From assembly GCA_016222905.1 (NCBI GenBank), contig JACRPZ010000055.1:1-62085 (forward strand): a stretch of 62,085 nucleotides of DNA, written 5' to 3'. Within the stretch, counting starts at the first letter, position 1. Every line of letters begins with the position of its first letter. This DNA is from Nitrospirota bacterium. GTDB lineage: Bacteria > Nitrospirota > Thermodesulfovibrionia > UBA6902. This document shows, piece after piece, positions 51,467 through 60,609 of the stretch. The notes beneath the pieces were generated by a model, which saw only the letters and a list, made by a program, of their open reading frames with translations, did no database searches and was not told the origin of the DNA. The position numbers and the translations under genes were made by a program.

Positions 51467-52243
51467 TTAAAGCAGAAATCCTAACAGACTTATAACGACA
51501 CCCATTAATGTCAAAATAATACTGAATATTGGAACTGCTGCTTTAACATGAAAATAGTGTGCTATTTGATTGCTAAGCAAAACAAGTGAGCCAATAGATC
51601 CCCAGAAACCAAAGGTCCATAATATCCGAATTATAATAATAGGAGAGGCAAGTATCAAAAAGAAAACAATAATGTTGAGCACGTAATAAAAAAGAACTTT
51701 AAAATGGAATAATAGACTTTGTTTTAAATATGTCAAAAAACCCTGCGCGAATAACTCCTTGTTTCGGTTATAAAAATATATACCCTCTAATCTACTACAG
51801 CCCCTTCCGCCGAGGACGAAAAAAAGAAAGAGCACAATGCCTATCGGGATAACAAGAAAGTTGAATAGTATTGTTTTAGTTCCCCTGATTGATTTTCTTG
51901 TGCTGATTAAGAAAGCTTCATCAGAGCTAAGCCCCTTCCTTTTTTTGCTGTAATATATTTCACAAATATTAAAGAATAGACCCATGAAAGAAATATAGAT
52001 ACCCAGTATTAACAGTAGCAAACCAGTTTTTGTAAATAATTTCTTTATAAGGGCAAAGGCAGATAAAAAAGGATTTGTAAGAATTGAAGGTATGTAAAGA
52101 GGTGAAGAAGCCGATTTGTTATAAACAAAGTCTAAGAAAGACGTATGGACTATGTCTATCAAAATAAGAATAACAAGCGCTATGACAATACCTGCAATGC
52201 TTTGGCCAATCAAGCCGATAATTTTCTTTAGCTTATTGAACAT
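51467..52243 (-). CDS. Multi-pass membrane protein, unknown
   Basis: A 258-residue protein with about six hydrophobic helices (about 10-32, 72-95, 127-150, 180-205, 208-227 and 235-257). It is rich in Phe, Ile, Leu and Lys, and the DNA is clearly more AT-rich than the flanking hexomutase and ugd genes. No motif is recognised. It is on the same strand and upstream-linked to ugd, 68 bases away, so it could be a membrane component of polysaccharide export, but that is only position-based. Confidence 0.55.
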   Translation of the reverse strand: MFNKLKKIIGLIGQSIAGIVIALVILILIDIVHTSFLDFVYNKSASSPLYIPSILTNPFLSAFALIKKLFTKTGLLLLILGIYISFMGLFFNICEIYYSKKRKGLSSDEAFLISTRKSIRGTKTILFNFLVIPIGIVLFLFFVLGGRGCSRLEGIYFYNRNKELFAQGFLTYLKQSLLFHFKVLFYYVLNIIVFFLILASPIIIIRILWTFGFWGSIGSLVLLSNQIAHYFHVKAAVPIFSIILTLMGVVISLLGFLL

Positions 52244-52311
52244 GCTCAGGAACTAACGGAATAACGGTTTAAATACCACGTACCACGCGGCATAGCTGCG
52301 AGGTATTTCAT

Positions 52312-53688
52312 TTACGGCTTCATTGCTACGGAGCCGACTGCAAGATAGGTAAACCCCTTTGCAAGGAGTGCCTTAAAGTCAGGGATCATCCTCCGTCCGT
52401 CTATTACAAGGTAAGGCGGTTTGACCATATCTTCTATTGTCCTTGAAAGCCCGCGAAATTCCTCGCAATCAGAGGATATGAAGAGCGCGTCAGTCCCTTT
52501 GATGGCCTCTTTTGCCGTATGGAAATACTCGATCTTCTCAAAAAGAACATTCTCCTTGGGATTAAAGACCGCTCTGGCAGTATCAACAGCCAGCGGGTCG
52601 TAAGCTTTTATCTTTGCCACGCCCTTCCCGAGCAAAGTCTCGATGACCTTGATTGAGGAGGCGTCGCGCATGTCATTTGTATGTTTTTTGAACGCCAGAC
52701 CCGTTACCGCCACTGTCTTATTATTGAACTGAAACCCTGTCTCTGTGATCGCCCTGTCTATCAGATATACTTTCTGCTCTTCATTAACTTCATATGAGGA
52801 TTCAAGCATCTTTGTGCGGACATGTACCTGCCGAAGCTGATATATAAGAGAGCGTATGTCTTTTCCGAAACAGCTTCCTCCCGCGCCATTGCTGACATAA
52901 GAGCCCCATGTGCTTATCCTGTCGTCTGCTGTGACGCCTTTCCTCAGATCATCAATGCTGACATTCGGGATCTTTTCGCCGATCTTCGCCCCTACTCCAT
53001 TCCAGAATGAAATATAGGTCAGAAGCATGGTGTTGGCAACATACTTGATCGCCTCCGCAGTCTCCGGAGTTGACTCTATGTACTTTATTCTTACATGGTT
53101 TACATACTGCGAATAAACCTGCCGCAATATCTGAAAGTCTTCCGGTTGATCGCAGCCGACAACAACCCTGTCAGGCCTGCGAGACTGCTCAACAGCGCTG
53201 CCTTCCGCTAAAAATTCAGGGTTGGAAGCAACGCCGAAGTTTTTGACCCCCCTATTGGTCATTATCTTCTGCAGATGCCTTGCGGTCCCGATGGGTACCG
53301 TGCTTTTATTAATAAGTAGGACCCTGCGCTGGTCCTTCCTCTCTGCAAGGATTTGGGCGATCTCTTCAGCCGCTGAATTGTAAATTGTTAAATTGGTAGA
53401 GCCGTTCAGATTAGGCGGCGTGGGCAGACATAAAAATATGGCATCAACGCCTTCGATAACTGCTTTCAGGTCTGTTGAGAAAAAGAGATAATTTCCGAGG
53501 GTCTCTTTGATAATGCCGCTCAAGCCCGGCTCATTTACATATTTCTCTATCTCTTCAGAATCCCCTGTAGAGAATGCCCTTATCTTCTCTTTATCATTAT
53601 CATACGCATACACTTCATGTCCGTATTCCGAGCAGACAGCAGCATGCACCAATCCCACGAATCCGGTGCCCGCAACGATTATTTTCAT
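52312..53688 (-). CDS. ugd: UDP-glucose 6-dehydrogenase family protein
   Basis: A 458-residue NAD-dependent nucleotide-sugar dehydrogenase. The Rossmann motif is VAGTGFVGLVHAAVC, the hinge region has ASNPEFLAEGSA, and the catalytic cysteine is in NGAGGSCFGKDI (usual GGSCFPKD). The C-terminal domain contains AYDPLA. It oxidises UDP-glucose to UDP-glucuronate; UDP-N-acetyl sugars are possible substrates for close relatives. It fits the surface polysaccharide genes on either side. Confidence 0.88.
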   Translation of the reverse strand: MKIIVAGTGFVGLVHAAVCSEYGHEVYAYDNDKEKIRAFSTGDSEEIEKYVNEPGLSGIIKETLGNYLFFSTDLKAVIEGVDAIFLCLPTPPNLNGSTNLTIYNSAAEEIAQILAERKDQRRVLLINKSTVPIGTARHLQKIMTNRGVKNFGVASNPEFLAEGSAVEQSRRPDRVVVGCDQPEDFQILRQVYSQYVNHVRIKYIESTPETAEAIKYVANTMLLTYISFWNGVGAKIGEKIPNVSIDDLRKGVTADDRISTWGSYVSNGAGGSCFGKDIRSLIYQLRQVHVRTKMLESSYEVNEEQKVYLIDRAITETGFQFNNKTVAVTGLAFKKHTNDMRDASSIKVIETLLGKGVAKIKAYDPLAVDTARAVFNPKENVLFEKIEYFHTAKEAIKGTDALFISSDCEEFRGLSRTIEDMVKPPYLVIDGRRMIPDFKALLAKGFTYLAVGSVAMKP

Positions 53689-53974
53689 TCCGCCATTCCT
53701 TTCAGGTTAAGTGAAGAGTCAATGCCCTGCAGATTATTTAACCGACCAGTTTAAGAATTATATCCTAAAACAAATAACTTTTAAAAGGTTCTTTGTAAGA
53801 ACCATGTATTACCGCTGTATAAGAGCCTTGGACGAGACTTTCTGAGGCTTATCAAGTCACTCAGTAAAAAACTCATGACGCCCCCTCTTATTCTTAGGCC
53901 CATATCCTGTTACATTTTTGCTTAATGATAGGTTATAATTCATTGCTTTTCACTGTATACTGACCTTTAATACC
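53689..53974 (+). other. Intergenic region between divergent ugd and radC
   Basis: These 286 bases carry no convincing gene. Near the radC side, TTACAT and TATAAT (about 53930-53935) with an 18-base spacer form a possible promoter, and a second TATACT box lies closer to the start at 53975. No repeat of the families seen elsewhere was found. Confidence 0.45.
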
Positions 53975-54685
53975 ATGGAATACCAAAGCATAAAGAGTTG
54001 GCCTGAGGATGAGAGGCCCAGAGAGCGGCTTTTGAAGTTCGGGGCTGATGAACTGAGCACCGCGCAGTTGATGGCGATCATCCTGAGGACAGGCGGCAGG
54101 AAGAAGAGCGCCATTGAGCTTGCGAGGGAACTTCTGACGAAATTCGGCAGCGTGAAGGAGATAGAGGCTGCTTCATTGGATGAAATTTCAAATACAAAAC
54201 CAAAGATAAAGGGCATCGGCAGCGCAAAGCTCGCCCAGCTTAAGGCCGCTTTTGAGCTTGGGAGGCGGCTTATGTCAAGCGAGGCAGAAGGCGGAGAGAG
54301 CAAGCCGTCTTTTAAAAAGAGCAGCGATGTGTTTGATTACTACAGGCCTAAATTTTACGGCCTGAAAAAGGAAAGGTTTCTCTGCGCCCTGCTTGATACC
54401 AAGAACAGGATATTCAAAGAGACGGTTGTATCTGAGGGCACGCTAACCTCTTCGCTTGTTCATCCGAGGGAGGTATTCAGGAGCGCGATAAAAGAGGCGT
54501 CAGCCTCTGTGCTCTTTCTTCATAATCATCCGAGCGGCGATACCACACCGAGCAGAGATGATATAACGATTACAGAGCGTCTGGTTGAGACCGGAAAGAT
54601 TGTCGGAATTGAGGTCCTTGATCATATAATTATTTCAGACAGCGGGTATCTGAGCCTCTTTGAACAAGGGTATATACAAAAATAA
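53975..54685 (+). CDS. radC: RadC family JAB-domain protein
   Basis: A 236-residue protein with an N-terminal UPF0758 segment (SIKSWPEDERPRERLLKFG), a helix-hairpin-helix-like region (IKGIGSAKLAQLKAAFELGRR), and a C-terminal MPN/JAB domain with the metal motif FLHNHPSGDTTPSRDD. The old link to DNA repair is not established; the real substrate is unknown. No phage genes are near, so this is the chromosomal type. Confidence 0.92.
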   Translation: MEYQSIKSWPEDERPRERLLKFGADELSTAQLMAIILRTGGRKKSAIELARELLTKFGSVKEIEAASLDEISNTKPKIKGIGSAKLAQLKAAFELGRRLMSSEAEGGESKPSFKKSSDVFDYYRPKFYGLKKERFLCALLDTKNRIFKETVVSEGTLTSSLVHPREVFRSAIKEASASVLFLHNHPSGDTTPSRDDITITERLVETGKIVGIEVLDHIIISDSGYLSLFEQGYIQK

Positions 54686-54703
54686 AATTTCGTTTTTGTG
54701 TTT

Positions 54704-54772
54704 GTCATTCCCGTGAAAACGGGGAAACCAGTATTTTCTAATATTCTGGATACACGCTTCCGCGAGTATGAC
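54704..54772. repeat. GTCATTCCCG-type dispersed hairpin repeat (copy 3, decayed)
   Basis: GTCATTCCCGTGAAAACGGGG at the left and CGCGAGTATGAC at the right, with inner CCAGTATT and AATATTCTGG arms. It resembles the copies at 20081-20162 and 25069-25133 but has lost pairing. It lies between radC and purH. Confidence 0.65.
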
Positions 54773-54821
54773 AACCAAACTGATTTTGTGAATAAACTAT
54801 AAATAAAAACACGGAGGGAAA

Positions 54822-56384
54822 ATGGCGGCGATAAAGAGGGCGCTTATAAGCGTCTCGGACAAGAAAGGTATTGTTGAATTTGCAAAGGAGTTGAGCGGGC
54901 TGGGGGTTGAGATACTCTCAACAGGCGGCACTGCAAAGACTTTAAAGGATGCGGGGATAAAAGTTAAAGATGTCTCAGAGCATACAGGATTTCCTGAGAT
55001 GATGGATGGCAGGCTCAAGACGCTCCATCCGAAGATACACGGCGGACTGCTCTGGAGAAGGAATAATGCAAAGGACAAGGAAGAGATCGAGAAGCACGGC
55101 ATTGAATCCATAGACATGGTTGTCGTAAACCTCTATCCTTTTGAGCAGACTGTATCAAAGCCCGGCGTATCACTTGAAACTGCAATCGAGAATATTGATA
55201 TTGGCGGCCCCACGATGATAAGGGCGGCTTCAAAGAATTTCAGGGATGTCGCTGTTATTGTTGACCCGGCTGATTATGCAAAGGTGCTTGATGAGATGAA
55301 GTCCGGCGGCGGAACAGTCAGTTATGAAACTAAATTCTATCTTGCCAAAAAGGTATTCTCGCACACAGCGCAGTATGATACGCTCATCTCCAACTATCTC
55401 AACACTCAGGGCGAGCAATCCGAGACATTCCCGCAGAATTTCAATAAGAGCTACAGAAAGATATCTGATGTGAGATATGGGGAGAACCCTCATCAGAAGG
55501 CCGCTGTTTACAGGGAACCTCTTTACAGCGGACTCTCGCTCGTTGACGCCAAGATACTTCAGGGCAAGGAGATGTCATTCAATAACTACCTTGATTCAAG
55601 CGCGGTCATAGACCTTGCAAAGGAGTTCAATGACCGGCCAACCGCAGTGATTTGCAAACACAACAATCCCTGCGGCGTTGCGTCTGCAGATACGCTCAGC
55701 GAGGCATACAGAAAGGCATTTGAGACAGACCCGGTTTCTGCATTCGGAGGCGTAATATCGCTGAACAGAAGGGTTGACGAGGCAACGGCAAAAGAGATCC
55801 TCAGCTTATTTATTGAGATAATCATTGCGCCGGGCTTTGATGACGCGGCATTGAAACTGATAAGCACAAAACCGAATATCAGGCTTCTTGAGCTTGACAT
55901 ATCAAAAGATGTGACGGGCTTTGAGATGAGGAAGATCCAGGGCGGCCTGCTTCTTCAGGAGAGGGACACTGGGATGATCAATGAACTGAAATCCTGCAAG
56001 GTTGTCACTAAGAGAAAGCCGACTGATGAAGAGTACGCTGCAATGGCATTTGCATGGCGGGTATGCAAGCATATGAAGTCCAATGCGATAATTTACGCCT
56101 CTAAAGATCAGACCCTCGGCATAGGCTGCGGACAGACGAGCAGGGTTGACTCAGCAAGGCTTGCTGTGATGAAGGCAGGCAATTATAATATTCGGCTCAA
56201 AGGTTCTGCTGTCGCGTCTGATGCTTTTTTCCCGGCAAGGGACGGTATAGATGTTGCAGCGCAGGCTGGAGCTACCTCGATCATACAGCCGGGCGGTTCG
56301 ATAAAGGACAGCGAGACCATTGCCGCGGCTGATGAGCATAATGTGGCGATGATATTTACCGGCATGAGACATTTCAGGCATTAA
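54822..56384 (+). CDS. purH: Bifunctional AICAR transformylase/IMP cyclohydrolase
   Basis: Final two steps of IMP synthesis. The 520-residue protein has an N-terminal MGS-like cyclohydrolase domain ([35 protein letters not shown]) and a C-terminal transformylase with KHNNPCGVA and [17 protein letters not shown] box precedes the ATG. It leads a purine operon with purD and purE. Confidence 0.96.
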   Translation: MAAIKRALISVSDKKGIVEFAKELSGLGVEILSTGGTAKTLKDAGIKVKDVSEHTGFPEMMDGRLKTLHPKIHGGLLWRRNNAKDKEEIEKHGIESIDMVVVNLYPFEQTVSKPGVSLETAIENIDIGGPTMIRAASKNFRDVAVIVDPADYAKVLDEMKSGGGTVSYETKFYLAKKVFSHTAQYDTLISNYLNTQGEQSETFPQNFNKSYRKISDVRYGENPHQKAAVYREPLYSGLSLVDAKILQGKEMSFNNYLDSSAVIDLAKEFNDRPTAVICKHNNPCGVASADTLSEAYRKAFETDPVSAFGGVISLNRRVDEATAKEILSLFIEIIIAPGFDDAALKLISTKPNIRLLELDISKDVTGFEMRKIQGGLLLQERDTGMINELKSCKVVTKRKPTDEEYAAMAFAWRVCKHMKSNAIIYASKDQTLGIGCGQTSRVDSARLAVMKAGNYNIRLKGSAVASDAFFPARDGIDVAAQAGATSIIQPGGSIKDSETIAAADEHNVAMIFTGMRHFRH

Positions 56385-56409
56385 ATGATTCTATTCAGGA
56401 GGAAATAAT

Positions 56410-57687
56410 TTGAAGGTCCTTGTAGTAGGAAGTGGCGGCAGGGAGCATGCCTTTGTATGGAAGCTCTCCCAGAGCTCAAGGGTAACTAAAATATTCTGCG
56501 CTCCCGGAAACGCAGGCATTGCCAGGCTGGCAAAGTGCATTGATATAAAGGCCGATGATGTTGACTCCCTGCTTAATTTTGCGAAGTATGAAGGAATAGA
56601 CCTTACCGTTGTCGGGCCTGAGGCCCCGCTGACAAAGGGCATAACCGATGCATTTATTAAAGAAGGACGCATGATCTTCGGCGTCAATGCCTCTGCCTCC
56701 AGGCTTGAAGGCAGCAAGGTCTATGCAAAGGAGTTTATGCTTAAGTACGGCATCCCTACCGCAGAATACAAGTCATTCACTTCATATCATCAGGCTGAGG
56801 AATACATACGGCTCAAGGGGTCCCCTGCTGTTATAAAGGCTGACGGGCTTGCGGCAGGTAAGGGGGTCTTTGTTGCAGAGACGGCGGAAGAAGCTATAAA
56901 TGCGCTGAATGTAATAATGAAAGACAAGGCATTTGGCGATGCCGGAGATAAGGTAATTATTGAGCAGTGCTTAAAGGGTGAAGAGGCGTCCTTCATGGTC
57001 TTGATAGACGGAGAGACGATACTTCCGCTTGCGTCTTCGCAGGACCATAAGAGGATATTTGATAATGATGAGGGGCCTAATACAGGCGGAATGGGCGCAT
57101 ACAGTCCCGCTCCTGTAGTGACAAAAGAGCTTGAAGAAGAGATAATGGCCTCCATAATGGATCCTATCATGAAAGGCCTTGCAAGAGAGGAGATAAAATT
57201 CAGGGGTGTGCTTTACGCAGGGCTTATGATATGCGATGGGAAACCATATGTTCTTGAGTTTAACTGCCGCTTCGGAGACCCCGAGGCGCAGCCCATTCTT
57301 ATGCGGCTTGAGTCTGACCTTTATGATGTTATGAAGGCGACGGCAGAAGGCAGGCTTGATCAGGTTAATCTCCGATGGAAGGACGCGACATCCATATGCG
57401 TAGTGCTCTCCTCAGAGGGTTATCCTGGCGAGTATGCAAAAGGAAGGGTGATTACAGGCCTTGATTCCTTTAAAGGCCGGGATGATGTGTTTGTCTTTCA
57501 TGCCGGCACAGCAGCAAATGATAATGGAGAGTTTATAACCACAGGCGGAAGGGTGCTTGGCGTGACCGCTCTTGGCAGCGATATAAAGACTGCTAAAGAG
57601 AATGCTTATAAAGCTATTGAGAAGATTCACTTTGAAGGGATGCACTACAGGAAAGATATAGGCGATAGGGCGATAAATAGAGAGTAA
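56410..57687 (+). CDS. purD: Phosphoribosylamine-glycine ligase
   Basis: ATP-grasp enzyme making glycinamide ribonucleotide. The 425-residue protein has VLVVGSGGREHAF at the N-terminus, VVGPEAPL, the ATP-grasp AVIKADGLAAGKGV, DNDEGPNTGGMGAYSPAP, and LEFNCRFGDPE. The start codon is TTG at 56410, behind GGAGGAAA at good spacing; homology begins immediately. It is second in the purH-purD-purE operon. Confidence 0.96.
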   Translation: MKVLVVGSGGREHAFVWKLSQSSRVTKIFCAPGNAGIARLAKCIDIKADDVDSLLNFAKYEGIDLTVVGPEAPLTKGITDAFIKEGRMIFGVNASASRLEGSKVYAKEFMLKYGIPTAEYKSFTSYHQAEEYIRLKGSPAVIKADGLAAGKGVFVAETAEEAINALNVIMKDKAFGDAGDKVIIEQCLKGEEASFMVLIDGETILPLASSQDHKRIFDNDEGPNTGGMGAYSPAPVVTKELEEEIMASIMDPIMKGLAREEIKFRGVLYAGLMICDGKPYVLEFNCRFGDPEAQPILMRLESDLYDVMKATAEGRLDQVNLRWKDATSICVVLSSEGYPGEYAKGRVITGLDSFKGRDDVFVFHAGTAANDNGEFITTGGRVLGVTALGSDIKTAKENAYKAIEKIHFEGMHYRKDIGDRAINRE

Positions 57688-57712
57688 TTATTAACACGCG
57701 GAGGAATATAAA

Positions 57713-58207
57713 ATGAAACCAAAAGTCTTGATAATCATGGGCAGTGATTCAGATCTGCCTGTCATGGAGAACACTTCAAAACTTTTAAAGGAATTTAAAA
57801 TCCCGTATAAGATGACTGTTGCATCCGCGCACAGAACGCCTGACAGAACCGTGAAGCTTGCGATGGAGGCTGAAGCAGAAGGTGTGCAGGTGATCATCGC
57901 AGGCGCAGGCAGCGCCGCGCACCTTGCAGGCGTCATAGCCGCGCATACGACACTGCCTGTAATAGGTGTTCCCATTGACTCGTCGCCTCTTAAGGGCGTT
58001 GACGCGCTCTACTCCACTGTTCAGATGCCACCGGGCATACCCGTTGCAACAATGGCCGTAGGAAATGCAGGCGCAAAGAACGCCGCAATATTCGCGGCGC
58101 AGATACTTCAATTCGGCAATCCCGCGCTCACAGGAAAACTTAAGGTTTACAAAAAGAAGATGGCGCGTGAAGTGCTTGAGAAGGCGAAGAAGGTTGAGAA
58201 AAAATAA
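57713..58207 (+). CDS. purE: N5-carboxyaminoimidazole ribonucleotide mutase
   Basis: Class I PurE, 164 residues: MGSDSDLPVM, SAHRTPDR with the catalytic histidine, and IAGAGSAAHLAGVIAAHT. It rearranges N5-CAIR to CAIR, so a purK gene should exist elsewhere. A GGAGGAAT box precedes the ATG. It ends the purine operon. Confidence 0.96.
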   Translation: MKPKVLIIMGSDSDLPVMENTSKLLKEFKIPYKMTVASAHRTPDRTVKLAMEAEAEGVQVIIAGAGSAAHLAGVIAAHTTLPVIGVPIDSSPLKGVDALYSTVQMPPGIPVATMAVGNAGAKNAAIFAAQILQFGNPALTGKLKVYKKKMAREVLEKAKKVEKK

Positions 58208-58216
58208 TGGTGAAGA

Positions 58217-58474
58217 ATGAACTATCTTGCGGCAAAAACCCCAGGGTATATAAAAACAGCAAGGTACTTGACGAGTCAATCCATAAAAGATAATTATGCA
58301 AGTCCGCTCAATGATGCTGAATTTGAGAGAGGAGCCTGAAGCAGTCGAGTAATGTAAGACCCGACCGCATATTCACGGCAGACAGTCGCATTGTTTTATA
58401 TAAAATCGGACAAGCTCAAACCAAATAAACTGAACAGACTTATTGATAAATTAATCGAGATCTTTAGCCGGTAA
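58217..58474 (+). pseudogene. MazF/PemK-like toxin gene remnant with two frameshifts
   Basis: Three frames join to one recognisable C-terminal toxin half. Frame 1 from 58217 reads ...LTSQSIKDNYASPLNDAEFERG. After a one-base loss near 58332, the next frame reads SLKQSSNVRPDRIFTADSRI and VLYKIG. Another shift near 58412 gives KLKPNKLNRLIDKLIEIFSR and a stop at 58472-58474. The D-x-F-x-x-G-x-L-x-x-x-S-x-V-R-x-D-R-I pattern followed by K-L-G/KIG and a terminal helix is that of MazF/PemK type II toxins. The N-terminal half and any antitoxin are missing, so the gene is dead. Confidence 0.6.
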
Positions 58475-58495
58475 ATCTTCGGATTCAATTATCAC

Positions 58496-60385
58496 ATGCG
58501 CTACGTTATTCTCGGAACAGCAGGGCACATTGATCACGGCAAAAGCGCGCTTGTCAAGGCGCTCACGGGTACTGACCCCGACAGGCTCAAAGAGGAGAAG
58601 GAGAGGGGCATCACAATTGACCTCGGCTTTGCAGACCTCTCATACCCTGACGGCCTTAAAGTAGGTATCATTGATGTTCCGGGGCATGAGCGCCTTATTA
58701 AGAATATGCTCGCCGGGGCAGGCGGGATTGATATCGTCCTCATGGTAATCGCCGCTGATGAAGGGATAATGCCGCAGAGCAGGGAACACCTCGCCATATG
58801 CAATCTTCTAAAGGTAAAGAAGGGCATTGTTGCCGTAACAAAATCCGACCTCGTTGATAAGGAGTGGCTTGGTCTTGTCACAGAAGAGGTGAGGGAGTTT
58901 GTAAAGGGGACATTTCTTGAGGATGCGGAGATAATGGGCGTATCGTCAAAAACAGGCGAGAATCTTGCACTCTTAAAGGAGAAGATAAAGGCAGCGGCTT
59001 CGGGAGTTGAACCGAAGCATGAGAAGGCTATCTTCAGGCTCCCTGTTGACAGGGTTTTTACTCTTAAAGGCTTCGGCACGGTTGTCACAGGCACATCTGT
59101 TTCAGGAAGCATCGGTATAGATGACGCTGTTGAGATACTTCCCGGCGGAATGATGACAAAGGTCAGGGGCCTACAGAGCCACGGCCAGACAATAGATAGG
59201 GCGTATGCCGGACAGAGAGTTGCGGTGAATCTGCAAGGGGTCTCAAAGGATGACATACAGAGAGGTGATGTGCTTGCAACGCCGGGCAAGATCAAGCCTT
59301 CATATATCATTGATGCAGGAGTTGAACTGCTTAAGGATTCCGCAATACCTCTTTTAAAGAACAGGAGCCTTGTACATTTCCATTCAGGTTCGTCCGAGAT
59401 GACCGGCAGGATAATTATTTATGGAAACGAATCGCTTAAGGCTGGCGAGAGCGCATTATGCCAGTTCAGGTTCCCAACTCCGGTTGCGCTGGTAGCAGGA
59501 GACAGATATATAATCAGGCGGTTCTCTCCGCTTCAGACAATAGGCGGTGGCGAAGTGCATGACCCCTCGCCCAAGCGGAGGAAGAAGCAGGAGGATATAG
59601 AAGGGCAGAATATATTTTGGGAAGGGAGCCTCACGGAGAAGCTCTCGGCAAAAGTTCTTCAGAAAGGCATATACGGAATAGCGCCACAGGAGTTTGAGGG
59701 ATGGATAAAGGCCGACCTTCCCGATATCAAATCAGCGGTCGCAGCCCTTGTTAAAGAAGGGGAAGTGATTATATGCGAAGAGAGGCTCATACATAAAGAT
59801 ATTTTTGATGATTTTTCAGCGGGGATCATCGCACTTCTCAAAGACTTTCATTCCAAAAACCCTCTTAAGCCGGGGATGCTGAAAGAGGAGCTTAGGTCAT
59901 CTTTTCAGGGTATAGAGCAGAGGCTCTTTGACGGGCTCCTTGCCAAGGTCAAAGATATTGTCGTTGATAAAGATATCATAAGATCAGGCTCATTCAGGCT
60001 CTCCCTGAGCGAGGGTAACAAGGAAACAAGAGAGAAGATACTTAAGGCCATTGATGCCGCGGAATTTCAGCCCCCTACAGATGAAGAACTTGCCGCATTG
60101 GTCAAGGTTGATAAAAAAGAGGTGAGCGAGATACTGAAGATAATGGCAAAGGAAGGGATACTCGTAAGGATAAAGGATTCTATATATATTTCAAAGTCCA
60201 ACCATGCAAAGATGATGGAGAAGTTGAAGGGGTTTTACGCCAAGAAAGCGGAAATGACTGTGGGCGAGTTTCGTGACATACTTAACACATCAAGGAAATA
60301 TGCATTGCCTTTTCTCGAGTATCTTGACAGCAACAGGATAACGATGAGGGTCGGGGATGTGAGGAAGCTTCTTTTTAAGGGATGA
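58496..60385 (+). CDS. selB: Selenocysteine-specific elongation factor SelB
   Basis: Delivers Sec-tRNA to UGA codons marked by a SECIS hairpin. The 629-residue protein has the GTPase motifs GHIDHGKSAL, ERGITIDLGFA, DVPGHE and TKSDL, then the translation-factor beta barrels (FTLKGFGTVVTGT). The C-terminal winged-helix repeats that bind mRNA close the protein (about 400-629). The ATG at 58496 has no strong ribosome binding site. It is 1.4 kb upstream of the tRNA-Sec gene. No selA or selD is in the window. Confidence 0.95.
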   Translation: MRYVILGTAGHIDHGKSALVKALTGTDPDRLKEEKERGITIDLGFADLSYPDGLKVGIIDVPGHERLIKNMLAGAGGIDIVLMVIAADEGIMPQSREHLAICNLLKVKKGIVAVTKSDLVDKEWLGLVTEEVREFVKGTFLEDAEIMGVSSKTGENLALLKEKIKAAASGVEPKHEKAIFRLPVDRVFTLKGFGTVVTGTSVSGSIGIDDAVEILPGGMMTKVRGLQSHGQTIDRAYAGQRVAVNLQGVSKDDIQRGDVLATPGKIKPSYIIDAGVELLKDSAIPLLKNRSLVHFHSGSSEMTGRIIIYGNESLKAGESALCQFRFPTPVALVAGDRYIIRRFSPLQTIGGGEVHDPSPKRRKKQEDIEGQNIFWEGSLTEKLSAKVLQKGIYGIAPQEFEGWIKADLPDIKSAVAALVKEGEVIICEERLIHKDIFDDFSAGIIALLKDFHSKNPLKPGMLKEELRSSFQGIEQRLFDGLLAKVKDIVVDKDIIRSGSFRLSLSEGNKETREKILKAIDAAEFQPPTDEELAALVKVDKKEVSEILKIMAKEGILVRIKDSIYISKSNHAKMMEKLKGFYAKKAEMTVGEFRDILNTSRKYALPFLEYLDSNRITMRVGDVRKLLFKG

Positions 60386-60609
60386 GCATCAGAATTAAAT
60401 CTGAATAATGCAGATATTGCTCAATAAATTATTTAACTCGATGAATTTATTATTGGATCGTGCGTGTGTCTTTAAATATAAATACACATGCTCTATTATT
60501 TAATATTGCGTCTAAGGTATCGAAAAATAATTTCTTTCCCAACATCTGCGTTATTTGAAATTCATTTTTCGGGTTGTAGTAATTTTTAGCAGGCATGGAG
60601 GAAACGTTT
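60386..60609 (+). other. Intergenic region between selB and corA
   Basis: These 224 bases are AT-rich and show no reading frame, no M-box-like magnesium riboswitch signature, and no SECIS-like hairpin that I could identify. The only clear signal is the GGAGG at 60598-60602, which sets the corA start. Confidence 0.5.

Noticed and set aside
1438-54772. CRISPR array from the repeated hairpins
   Set aside because: Copies are single, kilobases apart, and in both orientations, with no regular spacers and no cas genes.
58534-59310. 258-residue open frame antisense to selB
   Set aside because: It lies wholly inside a well-supported gene on the other strand, is rich in Ser, Pro and Thr, as antisense shadows are, and has no ribosome binding site.
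60386-60609. Magnesium riboswitch (M-box) upstream of corA
   Set aside because: No conserved M-box core or stable multi-helix structure could be recognised.
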